Shown here piece by piece: positions 17,090-25,076 of a stretch of 53,533 nt of DNA. Source of the DNA: Candidatus Sulfotelmatobacter sp. Lineage in GTDB: Bacteria; Acidobacteriota; Terriglobia; Terriglobales; Acidobacteriaceae. The position numbers and the translations under genes were made by a program. The stretch's first letter is position 1. Every line of letters begins with the position of its first letter. Below the pieces are notes generated by a model that was not told the origin of the DNA, ran no database searches, and was given only the letters and a program-made list of their open reading frames with translations. The DNA lies in contig JASHQM010000219.1 in the NCBI GenBank assembly GCA_030039165.1, forward strand, positions 1 to 53,533, read 5' to 3'.

Positions 17090-18172
17090 ATGCGGGCCAT
17101 TCTGGCGGGCGGTGGGACGGGCGGCCATGTCATTCCGGCGCTGGCCATCGCCAATGAACTCCAAAAAAGTTACGGTGCCGAAATTCTGTTCATCGGGACG
17201 GCTCGCGGAATCGAGAACCGTTTGGTTCCGGCGGCGGGATACCCGTTAAAGCTGGTGCGCGTGGGCGCATTGAAGAACGTCAGCCTGTTGACGCGGGCCA
17301 GGACGGCATTTGATTTGCCACGCGCGGTGTGGGACGCCGGGCGCATGTTGAACGAATTCGCGCCCGATGTGGTGATTGGCGTGGGCGGATATGCATCTGG
17401 ACCTGCGATGCTGGCGGCGGTGGTGAAGCATATTCCTACACTGGCGTTTGAGCCGAACGTGGTGCCGGGATTCGCGAATCGGGTGGTGGCGAGGTTTGTG
17501 TCGGACGCGGCGGTTCATTTCGAGGAGACGGCGAAATATTTTCGTCATGCGGAAGTGACGGGAGTGCCGGTGAGGCGGGCGTTTTTTGAAATTCCTCCCA
17601 AATGTGGAGGGACGCCGACATTGCTGGTTTTTGGCGGTAGCCAGGGCGCGCACGCGATCAATGAAGCGATGAAGCGATGTTTGCCGGAGTTGCTGCGGCA
17701 AGCTCCGGGGATTCACATTATTCATCAGACCGGCGAGCGTGACTATAATGACGCGCTGGTGGCGTATCGCCGGATGGGCGAGTCGGCTGAAGTTTTCAAA
17801 TTCATTGAAGATATGCCGGCGGCATTTGCGCGAGCTGACTTGGTGGTGTGCCGCTCGGGTGCGAGCACAGTTGCCGAAATCACGGCTGCGGGAAAGCCGG
17901 CGATTTTTGTGCCGTTTCCTTATGCCGCGGACGATCATCAGCGTGTGAATGCCGAGGCTTTGGAGCGAGCGGGCGCTGCAGTGGTCGTGGAGGAACCGAA
18001 GTTGGAGGGTGTGTGGCTGGCCGAGACGATCGCGGCATTGCTGGGAGATTCGGCAAGGCTTAGACGAATGAGCGAGGCGGCCCGGGAGCTGGCGCATCCC
18101 AACGCGGCACGGGATATCGCGGCGCTGGCGGTGAAAGTGGCGGGAGTCGGGATTAATCAGCCGCGGATTTAG
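17090..18172 (+). CDS. murG: UDP-GlcNAc:undecaprenyl-PP-MurNAc-pentapeptide GlcNAc transferase MurG
   Basis: 360 residues, the usual length. MurG converts lipid I to lipid II on the inner face of the membrane. The GT28 N-terminal glycine loop is intact ([17 protein letters not shown]), followed by the acceptor-domain segment [16 protein letters not shown]. The C-terminal donor domain begins with [16 protein letters not shown] and includes the UDP-binding region [19 protein letters not shown]. It lies between ftsW and murC, as in most dcw clusters. Confidence 0.97.
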   Translation: MRAILAGGGTGGHVIPALAIANELQKSYGAEILFIGTARGIENRLVPAAGYPLKLVRVGALKNVSLLTRARTAFDLPRAVWDAGRMLNEFAPDVVIGVGGYASGPAMLAAVVKHIPTLAFEPNVVPGFANRVVARFVSDAAVHFEETAKYFRHAEVTGVPVRRAFFEIPPKCGGTPTLLVFGGSQGAHAINEAMKRCLPELLRQAPGIHIIHQTGERDYNDALVAYRRMGESAEVFKFIEDMPAAFARADLVVCRSGASTVAEITAAGKPAIFVPFPYAADDHQRVNAEALERAGAAVVVEEPKLEGVWLAETIAALLGDSARLRRMSEAARELAHPNAARDIAALAVKVAGVGINQPRI

Positions 18173-18208
18173 ACGGATTTGCACGGATGAGCAAATGAGT
18201 TTTCCTCA

Positions 18209-18493
18209 ATGAGCAGCTGGAGGCAATACTGCGGCAAGTTCGTTGCGGCGATTGTGGTGCTGCTCGGAATTCTGTATGCGGGCGACTGGGCGGTTTTTCG
18301 AATACGCCTGGCGCACGGAACAGCGTATGGTTCGGTGGAAGTGGATCAGTTTCTGGCTTCTCCGTTGAAGGGAAATAAGACTGAATACGACATGGTGGGC
18401 AGCTTTCAGCAGGCATGCAGCCGGTCGATTTTCCCGCATGAGGAGAAGCCGGCTTGCTGGTGGGTAAAGCGGCACAGCACGCAGTGGGAGTGA
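18209..18493 (+). CDS. Small membrane-anchored protein between murG and murC, unknown function
   Basis: 94 residues. One N-terminal membrane helix (about residues 10-30, FVAAIVVLLGILYAGDWAVF), then a short soluble domain with two cysteines (QQACSRSIF, KPACWWVKRHS). The N-terminus is basic, so the soluble part should face the periplasm. No family recognised. The position between murG and murC on the same strand suggests an envelope or division role. There is no clear ribosome binding site, so translation may depend on upstream coupling. Confidence 0.65.
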   Translation: MSSWRQYCGKFVAAIVVLLGILYAGDWAVFRIRLAHGTAYGSVEVDQFLASPLKGNKTEYDMVGSFQQACSRSIFPHEEKPACWWVKRHSTQWE

Positions 18494-18526
18494 GCATAAG
18501 CCAGGATAGTAGTTTGACGTAATTTG

Positions 18527-18564
18527 GTGATTAGTGATTGGGACTGAGTGATTGAGTGATTTGA
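18527..18564. repeat. GTGATTGA-type simple repeat array upstream of murC
   Basis: Units GTGATTA, GTGATTGG, ACTGA, GTGATTGA and GTGATTTG in a row. Same unit as the array at 16937-16996. It ends about 70 bases before the murC start codon. Confidence 0.65.
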
Positions 18565-18632
18565 CTTGGTTCGTGGGCTTGCAATTTCGCAAAATTTCCT
18601 GATTACTCGACCCTCCAGTCAATAGCGCTTCA

Positions 18633-20084
18633 ATGTTTGCCAAGATTCAGCAGGTACATTTCGTAGGCATCGGCGGCATCGGCATGAGCGGCATCGCCGA
18701 GGTGTTGCTGAATCTCGGCTATAAGGTTTCGGGATCGGATTTGAAAAGTTCAGCGGTCACACAGCGGCTGGCTTCTCTGGGGGCGACGGTTTGTGAGGGA
18801 CATCGCGCGGAAAACATCGCCGGAGCGGAGGTGGTCGTAACCAGCTCGGCAATTGCGCAGGAAAATCCTGAAGTTGCGGAAGCGCATCGGCTGCACATTC
18901 CTGTAATTCGGCGGGCAGAGATGCTGGCTGAATTAATGCGGCTGAAGTACGGCATTGCAATCGCCGGAATGCACGGCAAAACAACTACCACTTCGATGGT
19001 TGCGGCTGTACTCGCGGGCGGAGGGCTGGATCCTACGGTGGTTGTTGGGGGGCGCGTCGACGCCATGGGATCGAATGCGCGGCTGGGGAAATCGCAGTAC
19101 CTGGTTGCCGAGGCGGATGAGAGCGACCGCTCATTTCTGAAGCTCTCGCCGATTCTTTCCGTGGTCACCAACATCGACCGCGAGCACATGGATTGCTACC
19201 GCAACATGCGTGACGTAAAGAAGACATTTCTCGAATTCATGGACCGCGTGCCGTTCTACGGGATGATCGTGGCGTGCAATGACGATCCCGTGCTGCGGCG
19301 CTTGCTGCCGGAAGTGCAGCGGCGCACCGTGACCTATGGGATGAAACGGGGATCAGATTTCTGGATTCGTACGACTGATGAAGGAAGTCAAAATCCGCAC
19401 GTTGTCCCCGCAAACAGCGCGGAGACGAGCGTGGGGCAACCCCTTCAACCGCTGAATCGCTTTCGCGTGCGCTATCGTGGAGATGATCTGGGCGAGTTCA
19501 CGCTGCACGTGCCGGGAGTGCACAACGTTTTGAATGCGACGGCGGCGATTGCGGTGGGCGTGGGACTGGAGGTTCCTACGGATACGATTCGAGTTGCGCT
19601 CGATCAATTCCGCGGCGTCGACCGCCGCTTCCAGTTGCGCGGGCGAGTTGAGGGCGTGAGCGTCATCGATGACTACGGGCACCATCCGACCGAAATCAAG
19701 GCAACTCTGGCCGCCGCTCGGCAGTGCGGATTCCGCAAGATTCACGTGATCTTTCAGCCGCATCGGTACACGCGCACACGCGATCTCATGGAAGAGTTCA
19801 CGACCGCGTTCGCCGACGCCGATTCGTTGATTGTGCTCGATATTTATGCGGCGAGCGAGAAGCCGATTGATGGAATTACCGGGGAAGCATTAGCGCGGGC
19901 GATTCGCGAAAAGGGCGGACGCGATGCACAGTATGCCGGTTCGTTTGCCGAGGCGGTGGATTCTGCGGTTGGACTAGCTAAGAGCGGAGACATGATTTTG
20001 ACACTGGGCGCGGGCAGCGTTTCGCAGTTAGGGCCGATGATTGTCGAGAAGCTGTCGAATCGGGCGGTTGGGGTAAGCAGCTAA
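18633..20084 (+). CDS. murC: UDP-N-acetylmuramate--L-alanine ligase MurC
   Basis: 483 residues, the normal length. MurC adds L-alanine to UDP-MurNAc using ATP in the cytoplasm. The N-terminal UDP-binding Rossmann motif is FVGIGGIGMSGIAEVLL, the ATP loop is GMHGKTTTTSMVA, the central domain includes ADESDRSFL and NIDREHMDCY, and the C-terminal Mur ligase domain has IDDYGHHPTEIKATL and FQPHRYTRTRDL. In most dcw clusters murB and ddl follow. Here they do not, and an unrelated unit begins about 100 bases later. Confidence 0.97.
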   Translation: MFAKIQQVHFVGIGGIGMSGIAEVLLNLGYKVSGSDLKSSAVTQRLASLGATVCEGHRAENIAGAEVVVTSSAIAQENPEVAEAHRLHIPVIRRAEMLAELMRLKYGIAIAGMHGKTTTTSMVAAVLAGGGLDPTVVVGGRVDAMGSNARLGKSQYLVAEADESDRSFLKLSPILSVVTNIDREHMDCYRNMRDVKKTFLEFMDRVPFYGMIVACNDDPVLRRLLPEVQRRTVTYGMKRGSDFWIRTTDEGSQNPHVVPANSAETSVGQPLQPLNRFRVRYRGDDLGEFTLHVPGVHNVLNATAAIAVGVGLEVPTDTIRVALDQFRGVDRRFQLRGRVEGVSVIDDYGHHPTEIKATLAAARQCGFRKIHVIFQPHRYTRTRDLMEEFTTAFADADSLIVLDIYAASEKPIDGITGEALARAIREKGGRDAQYAGSFAEAVDSAVGLAKSGDMILTLGAGSVSQLGPMIVEKLSNRAVGVSS

Positions 20085-20140
20085 GTTTCAAATTGGGATT
20101 TTCCCGAGGGGATGCGGTTGATATACGTGTACAATCAAAT

Positions 20141-20160
20141 ATGAGCATGTATATGCTCAT
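20141..20160. promoter_or_regulatory. Palindromic operator-like site upstream of the RHH-protein operon
   Basis: ATGAGCAT-GTAT-ATGCTCAT: perfect eight-base arms with a four-base centre, ending 20 bases before the TTG start of the ribbon-helix-helix-like gene. TACAAT preceded by TG (20128-20135) just upstream could be an extended -10 box. Symmetry and position suit autoregulation by the encoded RHH-like protein. This is inferred from symmetry and position alone. Confidence 0.45.
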
Positions 20161-20180
20161 GTGCAGATCGGAGGCTCGAG

Positions 20181-20462
20181 TTGAAGACCGCGAGAGTACA
20201 AGTCCTGACCACCCCGGCTTTCCGCGATTGGCTTCGCAAGGAGGCGAAAAGCGCCGGGGTCAGCGTGGGGGAACTGGTACGTACACGCTGCGAGCAGCGG
20301 GTAAGCGACGACGAAGCCGCGCTGGCAGAGCTGACCGCGCTTCTCCGCAAAGAAGTGAGTGCGACACGAACCGTCGTGCGGCGCAATCTGGAGGAAACAA
20401 GGTCAATTCTTAGCGATCTGCGAGGGCGTCGCAAAAGGGGCCTGGCGGAGGATCGGGGATGA
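20181..20462 (+). CDS. Ribbon-helix-helix-like DNA-binding protein
   Basis: 93 residues from a TTG start with GGAGG six bases upstream. The first 45 residues fit the RHH pattern: a short strand (ARVQVLTTP), helix 1 (AFRDWLRKEAKSAG), a turn (VSVG) and helix 2 (ELVRTRCEQR). A long, charged helical tail (about 45-93) could mediate oligomerisation. RHH proteins bind DNA as dimers, often as autoregulators. The stop codon overlaps the next start by four bases (ATGA), so the two are translationally coupled. It is not followed by a recognisable toxin, so a classical toxin-antitoxin pair is not supported. Confidence 0.7.
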   Translation: MKTARVQVLTTPAFRDWLRKEAKSAGVSVGELVRTRCEQRVSDDEAALAELTALLRKEVSATRTVVRRNLEETRSILSDLRGRRKRGLAEDRG

Positions 20463-20644
20463 GTGTGTTCCGCGAGGCGGTTGCGGCCGTGCAATCGGCC
20501 TTGAAACTCTCGGAGGAGTTGCGCCGAACGTCGCAGGAACTTAAGGAAGTTGCCATGGAGATGCGCGACCACGACCGCCGGATAACACGGTTGGAGGCAC
20601 AGTGGGAGACGGCGGCACTATTGTCGAGGCGTCGCCTGGAGTGA
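20459..20644 (+). CDS. Short coiled-coil protein, unknown function
   Basis: 61 residues, almost entirely predicted helix with heptad character (VQSALKLSEELRRTSQELKE, then VAMEMRDHDRRITRLEAQWE). There is no membrane segment and no catalytic residue pattern. Its start overlaps the end of the RHH-like gene (ATGA), and the next gene follows 70 bases later on the same strand. Likely a structural partner or oligomerisation adaptor for one of its neighbours. No family recognised. Confidence 0.65.
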   Translation: MSVFREAVAAVQSALKLSEELRRTSQELKEVAMEMRDHDRRITRLEAQWETAALLSRRRLE

Positions 20645-20714
20645 AGGGCGTCCGTGGCTTCGCTGCTAACCAAAACCGGACGTGCCCGTCTATTTTGCAT
20701 ACGGAGCGAAGGTC

Positions 20715-21383
20715 ATGAAGACGGCACTCGGATGGACGTGGTTGGCGGCTGGAGTGATGGCTCTCGGGTTGAATGGTTTTTATCAGGATGGGGGCATGGC
20801 CTGGGCGCATCGGATCGTTGATCAGGTTCGTGGCGAAATCGGCGAGAAATCCGCTCTGGTGGCGAATCTGGCGACGGGGCATTTTGACCAATTCCTTTTG
20901 CGGGCGAATCTGGCGGCGGCGCGCAATGAGACCAGATCGTGCCGTCCGGGAACGGCAATGGCCCGCGTGAGTACAAGAGCCACGCGCGCGGATCACGGAT
21001 TTGCCCGGGCTGAGGAAATGTCGGCGCGGCAAGAGGTTGCCCTGGCGCGGATGGAAGCCAGGCGCGCAGAGACCGAAGCTCAAATGGCCAACGCTAAAGT
21101 TAGGCTGGTTTCCTTGGTTAGCTTTTCTGACGCCTGTACGCGAGTGCGCGTGAATGTTCCCGGCGTGCGGGTTAGCGTTCCGGATGTGCGAGTCCACGTG
21201 CCGGATGTGCGCGTGAATATTCCCGCTGTTCGCGTCAACGTTCCTGACGTTCGAGTGAGCGTTCCAGACATTCGAGTCAACGTCCCGAATGTGCGGGTGA
21301 ACATTCCGCGCATCAGTGTTCCGAAGGTGAATGTGCAGGTCCCGATGGTGCACGTTGATGTGCCGGGCGAGGGACCGATCTAG
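20715..21383 (+). CDS. Membrane-anchored protein with C-terminal VRVxVPx heptad repeats
   Basis: 222 residues from the ATG with GGAG eight bases upstream. An in-frame GTG at 20682 would add 11 residues. One membrane helix (residues 3-22, TALGWTWLAAGVMALGLNGF) is followed by a helical region (about 23-135), including an alanine/glutamate-rich stretch (RRAETEAQMANAK). Residues 144-218 are eight consecutive VRV-x-[VI]-P-x heptads, then one five-residue unit (ISVPK) and two related heptads (VNVQVPM, VHVDVPG). Alternating valines with a proline every seventh residue suggest an extended beta or solenoid-like stack. Codon wobble positions vary between units, so the repeat is maintained at protein level. 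No known bacterial family recognised. The gene ends just before a strong terminator. Confidence 0.75.
   Translation: MKTALGWTWLAAGVMALGLNGFYQDGGMAWAHRIVDQVRGEIGEKSALVANLATGHFDQFLLRANLAAARNETRSCRPGTAMARVSTRATRADHGFARAEEMSARQEVALARMEARRAETEAQMANAKVRLVSLVSFSDACTRVRVNVPGVRVSVPDVRVHVPDVRVNIPAVRVNVPDVRVSVPDIRVNVPNVRVNIPRISVPKVNVQVPMVHVDVPGEGPI
21144..21368 (+). repeat. 21-bp coding repeat encoding VRVxVPx units
   Basis: Eight full 21-base units (GTG CGC GTG AAY GTT CCN GAY type), one 15-base unit and two further 21-base units. First and second codon positions are conserved while third positions vary, which indicates older duplication with protein-level selection. The antisense strand also reads as an open repeat frame, but that follows from the periodicity. 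Confidence 0.85.
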
Positions 21384-21400
21384 AAATTCCTCCTCAAGGG

Positions 21401-21437
21401 AAGGCGGATGCGGAGTTGTGACCGCATCCGCCTTTTT
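21401..21437 (+). terminator. Strong rho-independent terminator of the RHH/repeat-protein operon
   Basis: Thirteen-base arm AAGGCGGATGCGG, eight-base loop, complementary arm CCGCATCCGCCTT and a T-rich tail (TTTTTGTTTT). Begins 17 bases after the stop codon. On the opposite strand it could also serve the GloVer gene, though that gene ends about 150 bases away. Confidence 0.9.
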
Positions 21438-21586
21438 GTTTTGATCGGGCTGGCCTCGCCGCAGAAACTGCTAGATGGGAGATAGACCCATGTAACGGAG
21501 CAAGCTGCTACCCGGAAGCCGCTGTCATGGTCTCCGCGACCAAGGGCGCGCACCCACTGGAGCGTTGTTCGTCTGAAGCTACGAGT

Positions 21587-23017
21587 CTACGGCACGCGGA
21601 ACGTCACATTGCTCTTCAGCGTACCGCTGGGCGTGCTCACCTGAACCGTGCCCGTCTTTGCACCGGTAGGTACAGCGGTGGTGATTTCGGAACTTGAAAC
21701 TACGGTGAACGTCGCAGCGGTACCATTAAATGTGACGCTCGTTGCACCAGTGAGATTGGTTCCGAGGATATCAACAGACGTCCCAACCTTGCCCGAAGTC
21801 GGCAGCGTTTTGACAAAGGGACTCAAGCCCGTCGCCACGCTGAAAACTGAACCCAGGCCGTCGGCCCCCCCCACATATGTTGCCCCATAGAAGGTTCCGT
21901 TGGTGGATTGCAGCAGCCCGCCATAGGTGTTGGCGCCGTCCGTGCAGTTTGTTTGCTCGCAGAAGTTATAAAGAGTCGTCAGCGAGCCCGCGGGGGTGAC
22001 CTCGAAGGCCGTGCCCGCGGAGTTGGTGCCGCCCCCGAAGGTTGTCCCGTAGAAGTTACCGTCTGTGCCCTGAACGAGCTTGCCATCCGGGGCGGTGCCA
22101 TTGGCGCAAGAGAAAACGGTCAGCGTGCTCAGCGCGCCGGCCGACGTCATTTTGAAAATCGTGCCACAAGAACTCCTCCCCCCGCCGCTGAACGTCACTC
22201 CATAAAAATCCCCGTTGCTGGCTTGGAGCAAATCTCCGGCTGGCCCCACCCCGTCACTGCAGTTGAGCTGGGAACAGAAGCTGTAAAGTGTGGTCAGCTT
22301 GCCCGCCGTAGTAATACTGAAGATGCTGCCCACGCCGACGGCTCCGCCCTGGAAAGTGGTCCCGTAAAGCTTGCCGTTGGTGGCTTGAATCAGCGCCGCA
22401 CGGGGAAAGGCGCCGTCAGCGCAGCCGGTTTGGGCGCAAAAGCTGTGGAGCGTGGACTCCTTGCCGCCGGTTGTGACACTGAAGACCGTGCCTGCGTTGT
22501 TGGTGCCTCCATAATACGTCGTCCCGTAAAAGGTCCCGTCGGTACCCTGCACGAGTCCGTCGTTTGGATTGGCGCCGTCCGTGCAGCCCGCTTGGGCGCA
22601 GAAGCTGTACAGCGTGCTCTGCGTCCCTCCCAGCGTGACTTCGAACACCGTTCCTTTGCCGTTGGCGCCCCCGGCCAGGGTCGTGCCATAGAGATTTCCG
22701 TCGGTTCCTTGCACCAGCCCGCCGTACGGCTCGGCGCCGTCTGCACACTTGGCTTGAGCGCAAAAGCTGTACAGCGCAGTGATCGTGCCTTCTGGAGTGA
22801 CCTTAAAAACCGCACCTCCGTTGTTGGTCCCTCCAACGTCGGTCGTCCCGTAAAAGTTACCATCGGTCGCCTGGATAAGAGTCATCCACAACGGGATGGC
22901 CCCGTCTGTACCATCGAAACTACCCAGAGTGGTAAAAGTCTGTGCCGGTGAAGCTATCGATGCCCCAATACAAAACACAAAGATCGCGGCAGACACTTTC
23001 CACGAAGTATTTCTCAT
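21587..23017 (-). CDS. Exported GloVer (TIGR03803-type) repeat protein with C-terminal IPT/TIG domain
   Basis: 476 residues with AAGGAGG upstream of the ATG and a signal peptide cleaved near ASPAQTF. Seven repeats of about 55 residues share the pattern L-[VI]-Q-x-T-[DN]-G-x-[FL]-Y-G-T-T-x-x-G-G-x-N, then a VF-x-VT strand and LYSFC. Most inter-repeat linkers carry a cysteine pair of the type FCAQxxCxDGA. The repeats probably form a beta-propeller-like fold. An IPT/TIG immunoglobulin-like domain (about 395-476, SPFVKTLPTSGKVGTSVDIL) closes the protein. The family is frequent in Acidobacteria and Verrucomicrobia and its function is unknown. No anchor is visible. Confidence 0.9.
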   Translation of the reverse strand: MRNTSWKVSAAIFVFCIGASIASPAQTFTTLGSFDGTDGAIPLWMTLIQATDGNFYGTTDVGGTNNGGAVFKVTPEGTITALYSFCAQAKCADGAEPYGGLVQGTDGNLYGTTLAGGANGKGTVFEVTLGGTQSTLYSFCAQAGCTDGANPNDGLVQGTDGTFYGTTYYGGTNNAGTVFSVTTGGKESTLHSFCAQTGCADGAFPRAALIQATNGKLYGTTFQGGAVGVGSIFSITTAGKLTTLYSFCSQLNCSDGVGPAGDLLQASNGDFYGVTFSGGGRSSCGTIFKMTSAGALSTLTVFSCANGTAPDGKLVQGTDGNFYGTTFGGGTNSAGTAFEVTPAGSLTTLYNFCEQTNCTDGANTYGGLLQSTNGTFYGATYVGGADGLGSVFSVATGLSPFVKTLPTSGKVGTSVDILGTNLTGATSVTFNGTAATFTVVSSSEITTAVPTGAKTGTVQVSTPSGTLKSNVTFRVP

Positions 23018-23353
23018 ATTGCCTCCTTTTCGGCCTTCAAATCGAACGAAAGTAGATCTGGGACCCTAGTTCCCCATTCAGAACATTCCCTTGTATTGCG
23101 AGAGGAAAGAATGGAATCGACTTCGGTCGCAACAAAGCTCGTTCAGCCGCGGGTGTGGGAACGGCACGGCTTTTGCGGGGGTGGATTATCGCATGGGCTG
23201 AACGGATGGTCAAGGCGAGACTCAAGATGGCAGCGTCTTAAATAGCGCAGTCCCCGGGGCTCCAGATGTGCAGATGTTTTGCATAGACCGATTTCCTGCT
23301 TGCCTGGTGCGCATGGCGCGAAGAAGATATAGCGAGCGAAGCGGGACTCGACC
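23018..23353. other. Divergent spacer between GloVer and tannase genes
   Basis: 336 bases. The AAGGAGG ribosome binding site of the GloVer gene lies at its left edge. The rest should contain both divergent promoters, but I see no convincing -35/-10 pair and no inverted repeat of note. Confidence 0.4.
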
Positions 23354-24922
23354 ATGAATCTGCGAACTGCGGCATTGGCAGTCATGATTGGTGTGGTCAG
23401 CGCAACGCAGGCGGCAGCGGTGACCTGCGGGAACCTGATTTCCCTGCACCTGCTCGACACAACGATAGCCGCGGCGCAATCGATACCGGCGGGTACCTAC
23501 ACAGCGCCCGACGGTGAGGTCTTCACCGATATGCCCACCTTCTGCCGGGTAGCCGCAACCCTGACGCCGACCAGCGATTCCGACATTGGAATCGAAATAT
23601 GGATGCCGGCTTCGATCTGGAATGGAAAGTTTCAAGGAGTGGGAAACGGCGGCTTTGCCGGATCGATCAGTTACGCCGATCTGGCTTCGAATGTACAGCT
23701 CGGCTACGCAACCGTAAGCACCGATACCGGCCACACCGGTGCGTCCACTGATGGATCCTTCGCGCTGGGACATCCGCAAAAGATTATCGACTTCGGCTAC
23801 CGCGCGGTTCACCTCATGACTGTCATCGGCAAGCAGATCGCGATCGCTTTCTATGGTATTCATCCGCGGCGCTCATATTTCACTGGCTGCTCAACCGGCG
23901 GGAGGCAAGCATTGATGGAAGCTCAGCGATTCCCCAACGATTACGACGGCATTGTTGCCGGCGATCCGGTTGCCTTCTACACGCACCATCATGTGGGCGC
24001 CAATCTGTGGGTGACGTGGCAGATGTTTGAGAATCCCGCGAGCACGGTTTTTACCACGCAGGACACGCTGCTCGGAAATGCCGTCGACGCCGCATGTGAC
24101 GCGCTGGATGGCGTAGTGGATGGCGTGTTGAATGATCCACGACGTTGCCATTTTGATCCGGCGCAACTTCAGTGTGTGGGGAATCAACAGCCCCCGAGTT
24201 GCCTGACAGCGGCAGAGGTGCAAGCCGTCGACAATATCTGGACAGGTCCGGACCGGATGGTGCACCAGCGTGGCTATTACCCGCCGTTCGAACGGGGCGG
24301 CGAGGCCGACGGTTGGCCAACCAGCATCTCTCCGAATCCGCCACCCGCGCCGCAGACGGACAACCACGAAATTCTGGGTGTTTCGTTTATGCAGAACTTC
24401 GTATTCGAGGACCCAAATTGGACGTTCCAGTCGTTCAACTGGAGCACCGATCCGGCTTATGTGGACAACAAGCAAGTGGTTCCCGGGCACACATTGTCGC
24501 AGGTCCTGAATTCAGTGGATCCCGACCTGAGCGAGTTCCGGGAGCAGGGCGGCAAACTTATTCAATACCACGGGTTCAGCGATCCCGAGGTGCCGCCACT
24601 GACCAGCATTGACTACTTCGAGAGCGTCGCGAAGGGTGATGGCGAATCGCTCCACGGACTGCATGATTTTTACAGGTTGTTTATGGTGCCGGGGATGAAC
24701 CATTGCGAGGGTGGTCCAGGGGCGAATGTCTTCGACATGCTGACTCCACTCGACCAATGGGTTGAGCAGGGCATGGCGCCGGATGGCATTCTTGCCACGC
24801 ATTATGTGAACAACGATCCCGCACAAGGCATCGCGTTTACCCGACCGCTGTGCTCCTACCCACAAGAAGCTGAATATATTGGCGGCAATCCCAACGACGC
24901 AGCCAACTTTGTCTGCAAGTGA
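23354..24922 (+). CDS. Tannase/feruloyl esterase family exported hydrolase
   Basis: 522 residues, typical for the family. A signal peptide (NLRTAALAVMIGVVSATQAAA) directs export. The family's CS-D-HC arrangement is present: nucleophile S180 next to C179 in FTGCSTGGRQ, aspartate D410 in YHGFSDPEVPP, and H450-C451 in PGMNHCEGGPG, with C179 and C451 expected to form a disulfide that brings serine and histidine together. A cysteine-rich lid domain (about 245-330) probably sets substrate choice. It should cleave ester bonds in plant phenolics such as gallate or ferulate esters. It lies within the insertion that splits the division cluster. Confidence 0.92.
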   Translation: MNLRTAALAVMIGVVSATQAAAVTCGNLISLHLLDTTIAAAQSIPAGTYTAPDGEVFTDMPTFCRVAATLTPTSDSDIGIEIWMPASIWNGKFQGVGNGGFAGSISYADLASNVQLGYATVSTDTGHTGASTDGSFALGHPQKIIDFGYRAVHLMTVIGKQIAIAFYGIHPRRSYFTGCSTGGRQALMEAQRFPNDYDGIVAGDPVAFYTHHHVGANLWVTWQMFENPASTVFTTQDTLLGNAVDAACDALDGVVDGVLNDPRRCHFDPAQLQCVGNQQPPSCLTAAEVQAVDNIWTGPDRMVHQRGYYPPFERGGEADGWPTSISPNPPPAPQTDNHEILGVSFMQNFVFEDPNWTFQSFNWSTDPAYVDNKQVVPGHTLSQVLNSVDPDLSEFREQGGKLIQYHGFSDPEVPPLTSIDYFESVAKGDGESLHGLHDFYRLFMVPGMNHCEGGPGANVFDMLTPLDQWVEQGMAPDGILATHYVNNDPAQGIAFTRPLCSYPQEAEYIGGNPNDAANFVCK

Positions 24923-25076
24923 TTACGCGAACCTGAGACTCGGGAGAACATTCATCTCCGATGTCCACTCCGATTCCTGCCTGTGCAAAAGAACCAAAAT
25001 TTGGTCTATGGGAAATCGCAAAATGCAGTTATAGTTTCAGTGCTCAGCGATTCCTCACGACAACTGACCTGAACTG

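Noticed and set aside
20181..20644. Toxin-antitoxin pair
   Set aside because: The RHH-like protein would suit an antitoxin, but its partner is a short coiled coil with no toxin fold, and a third gene is in the same transcript.
20541..21353. Antisense open frames with His/Asn- or Thr/Gly-rich repeats
   Set aside because: They mirror the 21-base VRVxVPx coding repeat on the plus strand; the plus-strand gene has the ribosome binding site and terminator.
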